From positions 62,001-126,000 of the forward strand of contig CAUDNY010000004.1 of the NCBI GenBank assembly GCA_958450865.1: a stretch of DNA of 64,000 nucleotides. The letters run 5' to 3'. Of this stretch, positions 58,321-64,000 are shown piece after piece (position 1 is the first letter of the stretch; each line of letters begins with the position of its first letter). The translations under genes were made by a program, and so were the position numbers. A model generated the notes under the pieces. That model did not search any database and had not been told where the DNA came from. It worked only from the letters and a program-made list of their open reading frames with translations. The stretch is from an uncultured Collinsella sp. (lineage in GTDB: Bacteria; Actinomycetota; Coriobacteriia; Coriobacteriales; Coriobacteriaceae).

Positions 58321-59409
58321 ATGGCACATCGCTCCGTTATTCCGTTTGGCCCGCAGCACCCGGTGCTGCCCGAGCCGCTTCATCTGGACCTGGTGATCGA
58401 GGACGACCGCGTCATCGAGGCAATTCCGCAGATCGGCTTTGTGCACCGCGGGCTCGAGAAGCTCACCGAAAAGCGCGACATGCACCAGTTTGGCTACATC
58501 GCCGAGCGCATCTGCGGCATCTGCGCCGTGGGCCACAGTTGCGGCTATGCCAGCGCCTGCGAGCGCATGCTCGACATCGAGGTGCCCGGTCGCGTGCAGT
58601 ATGTCCGCACCATTTTGCATGAGCTTTCGCGCATTCACTCGCACCTGCTGTGGCTGGGCCTGCTCGCCGATGCCTTTGGCTTCGAGGCGCTGTTCTATCG
58701 TTCGTGGACCCTGCGCGAGCAGATTCTCAAGATCTTTGAGAGCACGTGCGGCGGCCGCGTGATCCTTTCGATTAACGAGATCGGCGGCCTTAAACACGAC
58801 ATCGAGGACTCCGAGCTGGCGGGTATTGTCCAGACGCTCGATGCCATGCGTCCCGACTACGAGGCCCTGGTACATACGTTTTTGGACGATGACAGCTGTG
58901 GTGAGCGCCTACATGGCGTGGGCGTGATCAGCAAGAAGGACGCGCTGGAGCTTTCGATGGTCGGCCCGTTCGGTCGCGCTTCGGGCGTGGATTACGACGT
59001 GCGCATGTTTGGCGACGGTGCCTATGCGGACTTGGCTGCGTTTGAGCCCATCGTGGCGACCGACGGCGACTGCTATGCCCGCTGCCAGGTGCGTTGTGCC
59101 GAGGTCACGCAGGCCATGGACATCATCAAGGAGCTTGTGGGCAAGATTCCGCACGACGGCATTGGCGGGCGCACCAAGCTTACGCCGGCCGACGGCGCGC
59201 GCGGCGAGGTTGTGATTGAGCAGCCGCGTGGCGAGGCGTACTACTATGTGCGTGGCAACGGCACCAAGAACCTGGACCGTTTTCGCGTGCGAACGCCGAC
59301 GTCGCAAAACCTGGCGGGTCTGACGCATGCGCTGCAGGGCGTGCTCCTTGCCAACGTGCCAATGATTATCCTGACCATCGACCCCTGCATTAGCTGCACG
59401 GAAAGGTAG
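58321..59409 (+). CDS. Ech-type hydrogenase catalytic large subunit (EchE/NuoD-like)
   Basis: A 362-residue NiFe subunit. The N-terminal pair is R-I-C-G-I-C (C65, C68) and the C-terminal pair is D-P-C-I-S-C (C356, C359), which together bind Ni and Fe; complex I NuoD lacks these cysteines, so this is a true hydrogenase rather than complex I. The protein ends three residues after the last cysteine (T-E-R), so no C-terminal peptide would need to be clipped off by a maturation protease. The start follows AAAAAGGAGG. No hyp maturation gene is in the window. Confidence 0.93.
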   Translation: MAHRSVIPFGPQHPVLPEPLHLDLVIEDDRVIEAIPQIGFVHRGLEKLTEKRDMHQFGYIAERICGICAVGHSCGYASACERMLDIEVPGRVQYVRTILHELSRIHSHLLWLGLLADAFGFEALFYRSWTLREQILKIFESTCGGRVILSINEIGGLKHDIEDSELAGIVQTLDAMRPDYEALVHTFLDDDSCGERLHGVGVISKKDALELSMVGPFGRASGVDYDVRMFGDGAYADLAAFEPIVATDGDCYARCQVRCAEVTQAMDIIKELVGKIPHDGIGGRTKLTPADGARGEVVIEQPRGEAYYYVRGNGTKNLDRFRVRTPTSQNLAGLTHALQGVLLANVPMIILTIDPCISCTER

Positions 59410-59416
59410 GCGCGGC

Positions 59417-59758
59417 ATGAGTTTGCTGACATTTGCCAAGACGGCCTTGGGCTCTATGGTCAAGCAGCCGGTCACGGTGTGCTATCCGCAGGAGAAGCTG
59501 ACGGCGCCCGAGCGTTTGCGCGGGCACATCGTCAACGACATGGACGTGTGCATCTGCTGCGGCATGTGCGCGCGTCGCTGCCCGGCGGGTGCGCTCGCGG
59601 TCGATCGCAAAGGCGGAATGTGGTCGATTGATCCGTATGCCTGCGTGGTGTGCGGCGAGTGCATCGAAAGCTGCCCCAAGCACTGCCTGACTATGGATAC
59701 CGCCCGCACTCCGGTTGCGGCGGACAAGACTCCCACGGTAGAAACCAAGCCGGAATAA
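59417..59758 (+). CDS. Ech-type hydrogenase ferredoxin subunit (EchF-like)
   Basis: A 113-residue protein with two 4Fe-4S motifs: C45-I-C-C48-G-M-C51-x3-C55-P and C76-V-V-C79-G-E-C82-x3-C86-P. It would pass electrons between soluble ferredoxin and the small subunit. It begins eight bases after the large-subunit stop and is the last gene of the cluster; the C-terminus is Thr/Ala/Pro-rich. A hairpin follows. Confidence 0.92.
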   Translation: MSLLTFAKTALGSMVKQPVTVCYPQEKLTAPERLRGHIVNDMDVCICCGMCARRCPAGALAVDRKGGMWSIDPYACVVCGECIESCPKHCLTMDTARTPVAADKTPTVETKPE

Positions 59759-59767
59759 CGCGAAGAC

Positions 59768-59799
59768 GGGCCGGTGGGGCAAAAATGCCCCACCGGCCC
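59768..59799. terminator. Strong GC hairpin after the hydrogenase cluster
   Basis: GGGCCGGTGGGGCA (59768-59781) pairs with TGCCCCACCGGCCC (59786-59799) around four A's. There is no T-run, so it may slow or stop transcription with help, or only protect the mRNA. Confidence 0.6.
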
Positions 59800-59870
59800 C
59801 GCGCGTGAACGCGTGTGCGGGCCGCCACGCGACCCGTCCAGCCCGAAAATGACCCGTCTGCCATGAAATG

Positions 59871-60008
59871 GGCCCATCTACTACGTTTAAGCCGCTATCC
59901 TCAACCATGGCAAGTAATGCGAAATAAAAATCGCAGGTAGAACGCCTGCGATTTTGCATGAAAAGCGGGTATGGTCGGGGGTATCGAGTCAAACGTAGTA
60001 GATGGGCC
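59871..60008. repeat. Composite palindrome family A, copy 2, with inner hairpin
   Basis: Exact arms GGCCCATCTACTACGTTT (59871-59888) and AAACGTAGTAGATGGGCC (59991-60008) enclose an inner stem of AAATCGCAGG / CCTGCGATTT (59928-59954). Compare 27429-27566. Confidence 0.82.
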
Positions 60009-60110
60009 GATTTCGTGGCGAGCGCTGTCAGCCGGTTTCCGCGGGTGGAAGAAAATGGATCATTTTGGTCCCGCGAGGCTTGCGGAGGCACTCGTGCAGG
60101 GCCGCCCGAA

Positions 60111-60264
60111 CAAAACTATGCCGGTTTACTACGATGAATTCGACATTCCCGACCATGACTGCATTTTTCTAAATATTGCAAGCGTTCTACCTGCGGTTTT
60201 GTAAGCGCGCAATTTGCCGTGGTCGAAGGTGGGCGATTCATCGTAGTAAACCGACATAGTTTTG
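60111..60264. repeat. Composite palindrome family B, copy 2
   Basis: Arms 60111-60139 and 60236-60264 (29 nt, one mismatch) carry CAAAACTATGCCGGTTTAC. The core holds GCGTTCTACCTGCGGTTTT. Compare 27158-27319. Confidence 0.8.
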
Positions 60265-60324
60265 AAATGGCATTAACTCGGTAGCAGCCATTTTGCTATG
60301 CCGGAGCGGTTGGTCGTCGGGCAA

Positions 60325-60954
60325 CTACCCTCGCAGGTAGGCGATGGCGATCTGCGTGCGGTTGCGAAGCCCCATTTTGGCCAGGATCGAGCTGATGTGA
60401 TTGCGTACGGTGCCTTCGCCCATGTAGGCCGTGGCGGCAATCTCCTTGTTGTCGAGGCCGCGGGCGATAAGCTCGGCGACTTCGAACTCGCGGTCGGTCA
60501 GGCCGGCAAAGGCCGCGGGCCGGCGGGTCGCGCCGGCCTCGATGCCTGCCCCATCAAAATCGATGTCCTCGATCGCCTTGCCCTCGAGCACGCGTTTACC
60601 GTCCATGACCTGCGCCAACGCTGGCGGGATGGCGGCGACATCGGTTTTAATCAGGTAGCCGCGGGCGCCCAGCTTGAGCGCCGACACAATGTACTCGTCA
60701 TCCGAGAACGTCGTCAGAAATACCACGCGCGCCGCAGGGTCGCGCTCAAGGATCTCGCGCGCGGCCGAAAGGCCGTCGCGTCCCGGCATCTGGATGTCGA
60801 GCAGCGCGATGTCGGGCGCGTGCTCGGCGTAGAGCGCGACCGCGTCGTCGCCATTGGCGCCGGTGCCCACTACCTCGATCTGCGTCTGGGCGCCCAGGAT
60901 AATCTTGAGCGAATCGACCACTAGGCGGTCGTCGTCGACAACGATGAGCCTCAT
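60325..60954 (-). CDS. NarL/FixJ-family response regulator
   Basis: A 209-residue regulator. A receiver domain (1-120) has the acidic pair D7-D8, phospho-acceptor D53 in A-L-L-D-I-Q-M-P-G, and the T-T-F-S-D-D and G-A-R-G-Y-L-I-K-T segments. A LuxR-type HTH (about 145-209) shows L-T-D-R-E-F-E-V and A-R-G-L-D-N-K-E-I-A. It pairs with the kinase gene upstream, overlapping it by four bases. The divergent ABC exporter is a likely target by position. Confidence 0.94.
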   Translation of the reverse strand: MRLIVVDDDRLVVDSLKIILGAQTQIEVVGTGANGDDAVALYAEHAPDIALLDIQMPGRDGLSAAREILERDPAARVVFLTTFSDDEYIVSALKLGARGYLIKTDVAAIPPALAQVMDGKRVLEGKAIEDIDFDGAGIEAGATRRPAAFAGLTDREFEVAELIARGLDNKEIAATAYMGEGTVRNHISSILAKMGLRNRTQIAIAYLRG

Positions 60955-62096
60955 CGGCCCTCATCTCCTTGCTGTTTGGGAACGGTGGCAAACACACGCC
61001 AGCCGCCGGCACCGGCGCGCGGGCCGGCGGTGAAGGTGCCGCCAAGCGCCTCGACGCGCTCGCGCATGGAGCCGAGCCCCATGCCTTCTGCGGCGCCGCG
61101 GCCGCTTGCTTGAACCCCGCCCGCGCCATCGTCGCTAACAATGAGCTGGTAAAACGACGGATGCTCCATACATCGCACGGTGACAACATGGGCGCAAGCG
61201 TGGCGCATGGTGTTGGAGAGCGCCTCGCGCAGGACCGCCGCAAAGCAGTTCGCGACGTTTGCGGGCGCATGTTCGGCCATAACTTCAAGCTCAATCTGCG
61301 GGCCGCCGTCCGAGCGTGCGCCCTCAACAATGCGTTCGAGCTGCACGGAAAGGTCGACGGCGTTGTCGTTGAGCGCGTGGACGCTGGCGCGCACAAGCTG
61401 GAGCGCCTCGTCAACCGTGCGTTTGACATCGGCGAAATCGCCGGCGACGCCGGGCTCGTCGGCGTGGACTACGCGCAAGGCTTCGGCTTGCAGTGAGGCG
61501 CGCGTGAGCTGGTGGCCCACGTTATCGTGGATTTCGCGCGCGATGCGGGCGCGTTCGGCGAGTGTCGCGAGCTCGACTTCGTAGCCCTGGCGATCGGCAA
61601 GGTCGCGGTTGCGCGCTTCGAGCACGAGGGCTCGTTCCTGCAGCTCGTCACGGGTACGGCGCATGCGCTCTTGCTCACGCTCCAGCTGGGCTGTGCGCAG
61701 TGACAACAAAGTGGCGGCGACCGAAAGGATGGCGGTCAGCAGGAGCGTTCGTGCGGTGAGCGCGTCGGTGCGAAAGTCCGCGACGAGCGCAAAGACAAAG
61801 GCGACGCCAATGCCCAGCGCGACCCAGGCGTGCTCACGGCGCACCCGCCGCGCGATGTCATAGAGGGCGAGAGGCGCAAACGGCACAAACGGCGGCACGA
61901 AAACGGCCGCGATGATGTAAGCGTAACTCGCGGCCTCGCTCGCACGCCGGGCGCTTTTCCCCTGCGCGAGCTCGGCCAGCGAGGTGGCAATAACGCCAAG
62001 GCAAAACGCCGCGACCAGGCGAGCGTCCACAGCAAGACCCGTGGCGGCCGCAATACAGCACGCCAGAACGATTGATTTGTCGAAAAGCCTGTTCAT
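60951..62096 (-). CDS. Sensor histidine kinase (HisKA_3 family)
   Basis: A 381-residue membrane kinase. Five or so hydrophobic segments cover about 8-135; a helical linker (about 135-180) leads into the dimerisation domain with the phospho-acceptor H190 in A-R-E-I-H-D-N-V-G-H, then a HATPase domain with V-S-D-D-G-A-G-G and G-L-G-S-M-R-E-R. The signal is unknown. It passes phosphate to the regulator at 60325. The ATG at 62096 is used because the first hydrophobic segment starts right after it; an ATG at 62234 would add 46 unlikely residues. Confidence 0.92.
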   Translation of the reverse strand: MNRLFDKSIVLACCIAAATGLAVDARLVAAFCLGVIATSLAELAQGKSARRASEAASYAYIIAAVFVPPFVPFAPLALYDIARRVRREHAWVALGIGVAFVFALVADFRTDALTARTLLLTAILSVAATLLSLRTAQLEREQERMRRTRDELQERALVLEARNRDLADRQGYEVELATLAERARIAREIHDNVGHQLTRASLQAEALRVVHADEPGVAGDFADVKRTVDEALQLVRASVHALNDNAVDLSVQLERIVEGARSDGGPQIELEVMAEHAPANVANCFAAVLREALSNTMRHACAHVVTVRCMEHPSFYQLIVSDDGAGGVQASGRGAAEGMGLGSMRERVEALGGTFTAGPRAGAGGWRVFATVPKQQGDEGR

Positions 62097-62309
62097 ACGG
62101 GTATTGTACGCGAAGCTGCGCGTGGTGGAGGGGCCGCCTGCGCAACCGTGACATTCCTCCTGCGCGGCAAATCGGCGTCGATCGCTCGTGCGAGCGGGGG
62201 TTTCGCCTCCGCCCCCCCCTCGCACTCGTGACAAAGCTCACTGGTGCGCGCCGCCCGCTCCTGCGATGATGCAATCGTACCGGGCCACGACCAACAGAAG
62301 GGGCGCCTC

Positions 62310-63248
62310 ATGACAGACATCGTCCATGTCGAAAACCTCGTCAAGCGCTATGACGATCTTATCGCGCTCGACCACTTTAACCTGAACATCGCCCCCGGCG
62401 AGATCTTTGGCCTGCTCGGCCCCAACGGCTCGGGCAAGACCACGTCCATCAACTGCATTTTGCAGCTGCTTTCCTACGACAAAGGCACCATCGAGCTGTT
62501 CGGCGAGCCCATGACGCCCACGCGTTACGACCTCAAGCGCCGCATCGGCGTAGTGCCGCAGCAGGTGGCGGTGTTTGACGAGCTCACGGTGCGCAAGAAC
62601 ATCGACTATTTCTGCAGTCTTTACGTCAACGACCGCAAGCGCCGCCGCGCGCTGGTGGACGAGGCGATCGACTTTGTCGGCCTGGGCGACTTTACCAAGT
62701 TCCGCCCTGGCAAGCTCTCGGGCGGCCTGGCGCGTCGTCTCAACATTGCCTGCGGCATCGCGCACAAGCCCGAGCTCATCTTTTTTGACGAACCCACGGT
62801 GGCGGTCGACCCGCAAAGCCGCAACGCCATCCTGGAGGGCATCTGCCGCCTGCGCGACGAGGGCGCCACGGTGGTGTATACCAGCCATTACATGGAGGAA
62901 GTCGAGCAGATCTGCAGCCGCATCATGATCATGGACGGTGGGCGCGTGCTGGCGCAGGGCACTAACGACGAGCTCAAGCGCATGATTCAGATGGGCGAGC
63001 GCGTGACCGTCGAGGTCGGCGCCGTCGAGACCGCCACGGTCGAGCGCCTGCGCGCCCTCGAGCACGTGCTTTCGGTTGAGCTTTCCGGCGGCGAACTCGT
63101 CTGCACCTGCGAGGCGAGCCCGCACAACCTGGTGGACATCCTCGACACGCTGCGCGCCGCCGACGTGGCACTCGGCCGCGTGTGGAGCGAGCCGCCGACC
63201 CTCAATGATGTGTTCCTCGAGATCACCGGCCGCGAGCTGCGCGACTAG
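62310..63248 (+). CDS. ABC transporter ATP-binding protein (ABC-2 exporter type)
   Basis: A 312-residue ATPase of the DrrA/CcmA-like group. Walker A is G-P-N-G-S-G-K-T-T (37-45), signature L-S-G-G-L-A-R-R, Walker B L-I-F-F-D-E-P-T, and H-loop Y-T-S-H-Y. A C-terminal domain (about 230-312) matches the usual extension of this group. It powers export of a drug, lipid or peptide through the permease that follows. The ATG at 62310 has AGAAGGGG upstream. It is divergent from the two-component genes, which may regulate it. Confidence 0.92.
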   Translation: MTDIVHVENLVKRYDDLIALDHFNLNIAPGEIFGLLGPNGSGKTTSINCILQLLSYDKGTIELFGEPMTPTRYDLKRRIGVVPQQVAVFDELTVRKNIDYFCSLYVNDRKRRRALVDEAIDFVGLGDFTKFRPGKLSGGLARRLNIACGIAHKPELIFFDEPTVAVDPQSRNAILEGICRLRDEGATVVYTSHYMEEVEQICSRIMIMDGGRVLAQGTNDELKRMIQMGERVTVEVGAVETATVERLRALEHVLSVELSGGELVCTCEASPHNLVDILDTLRAADVALGRVWSEPPTLNDVFLEITGRELRD

Positions 63249-63257
63249 GGGGCAGCC

Positions 63258-64000
63258 ATGTTCAACACCATCACCACCACGCTCGAGACGCTATTGCGTC
63301 GACCGAGTACATGGGTCTGGGGCGCGATCTTTCCCATTGCACTTTCAACGATGTTCATGTTTATGTTCGCGAACCTGAGCTCTGACGGAAAGGTCGACCC
63401 GGTGCCGGTTGCCGTCGTGACGGACGAGGCCTGGGATGCCTCGACCTTTAAGGACGTGGCAGCTTCGCTTGCCAAGGCAGGCGACGATCAGCTGCTCGAT
63501 GTGAGCGAGTACGAAGACTTGGCTGTCGCGCGCAAAGCGCTCAAGGCCGGCGAGGTCGCGGGCATCTATACGGTTGATGCCGCGGGCACGCCCAGGCTCA
63601 CGCTGCTGTCGAGTTACGACAGCTCGCGCGCCTCGTCGGTGCTCACCGACCGCAGCATCCTTGAAACGGCGGCAAGCTCGTATACGCAAAATGTCGAGCT
63701 CATGCGCCAGATTGCCCAGGACAACCCGGCGACGCTCGCCGATCCGGCGGCGGTTGCGCACGCCCTGTCGCTCGAGGGCGGAACCCGCCGCGTGAGCCTG
63801 ACTCGTGCCACGCCCGATGGCACGGTCATCTACTACTACGCGCTCTTTGGCCTGGTCGCGATGATGTCTGCCGAGTTTGCCGCCTTGAGCGTCGTCGATT
63901 TGCAGCCTAATCTGTCGGGCCTTGGCGCGCGCCGCTGCGTGGGCGGTCTTTCCAAGACGGCGTCGCTGGCCGGCATTTTTGTCGGCTCGTGGCTGGTTTC
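63258..64000 (+). CDS. ABC-2 type transporter permease (partial, runs off the window)
   Basis: The gene starts nine bases after the ATPase stop behind GGGGGCAG and is open to the last base, so about 247 N-terminal residues are seen. A short cytoplasmic start, one span (about 20-40) and a large outer domain (about 45-190) are followed by a second span (about 193-215), the usual layout of ABC-2 permeases of the YhgE/DrrB-type half. Together with the ATPase it makes an exporter. The C-terminal spans are beyond the window. Confidence 0.85.
   Translation, partial: MFNTITTTLETLLRRPSTWVWGAIFPIALSTMFMFMFANLSSDGKVDPVPVAVVTDEAWDASTFKDVAASLAKAGDDQLLDVSEYEDLAVARKALKAGEVAGIYTVDAAGTPRLTLLSSYDSSRASSVLTDRSILETAASSYTQNVELMRQIAQDNPATLADPAAVAHALSLEGGTRRVSLTRATPDGTVIYYYALFGLVAMMSAEFAALSVVDLQPNLSGLGARRCVGGLSKTASLAGIFVGSWLV

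Noticed and set aside
54099..59758. The cluster as respiratory complex I
   Set aside because: The large subunit has both NiFe cysteine pairs (C65/C68 and C356/C359), the set is only five genes, and no NADH-binding subunits are present.

Overview
The window reads as chromosomal DNA of a high-GC, Gram-positive, anaerobic gut actinobacterium, most likely a Collinsella-type member of the Coriobacteriia. The case is inference: GC-rich codon use with strong AGGAGG-type ribosome sites, a LuxR regulator with a membrane N-terminal domain, sortase and LAxTG-type surface proteins, an Nfn-type transhydrogenase, a group 4 (Ech-like) NiFe hydrogenase, and many long intergenic palindromes. No rRNA gene is present to confirm the taxon.

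Layout. 0-8 kb: the end of carB, three long intergenic palindromes, purE, a class B-type sortase, a MoaE-like protein, a membrane protein on the minus strand, then purF-purM-purN. 8-14 kb: an orphan PTS EIIA, a PrsA-like foldase, YqeY, and a four-gene polar amino-acid (glutamine-type) ABC importer. 14-17.3 kb: a cytidylate-kinase-like protein, and a membrane LuxR regulator divergent from a sortase-anchored beta-helix surface protein. 17.6-23.7 kb (minus strand): nfnB, nfnA, pth, prs, glmU. 23.9-27.1 kb: an ECF vitamin/metal importer (T, fused A-A', S). 27.6-32.9 kb: exonuclease III, a sirtuin, a folP-folK fusion, a degenerate biotin-ligase-like protein and coaX. 33-39 kb: initiator tRNA-fMet, a frameshifted AlbA_2/HATPase regulator set among eight copies of a palindromic repeat, an Old-Yellow-Enzyme-type reductase, and an iteron-preceded DUF4143 ATPase. 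39.4-53.1 kb: a four-gene surface locus of three single-span exported proteins followed by a 3,579-residue repeat protein. 53.5-59.8 kb: a small HTH protein and a five-gene Ech-type hydrogenase in which the EchA-like and EchB-like membrane subunits are fused. 60.3-64 kb: a NarL-type two-component pair divergent from an ABC-2 exporter that runs off the end.

How the genes fit together. Purine synthesis (purE, purFMN, prs for PRPP, folP-folK for folate carriers) is well represented. NfnAB and the Ech-type hydrogenase would link NAD(P)H, ferredoxin and H2 in fermentative metabolism. The sortase, the LAATG protein, the PrsA-like foldase and the 39-53 kb locus concern the cell surface.

The most interesting material is the 39-53 kb surface locus, the repeat families (the TCTCGATCTGTAACA palindromes, and composite palindromes with nested hairpins), the 23-bp phased repeats before the DUF4143 ATPase, the frameshifted regulator flanked by a duplicated repeat block, the fused hydrogenase subunit, and the insertion inside dihydropteroate synthase. 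No CRISPR array, prophage, insertion sequence or rRNA was seen.
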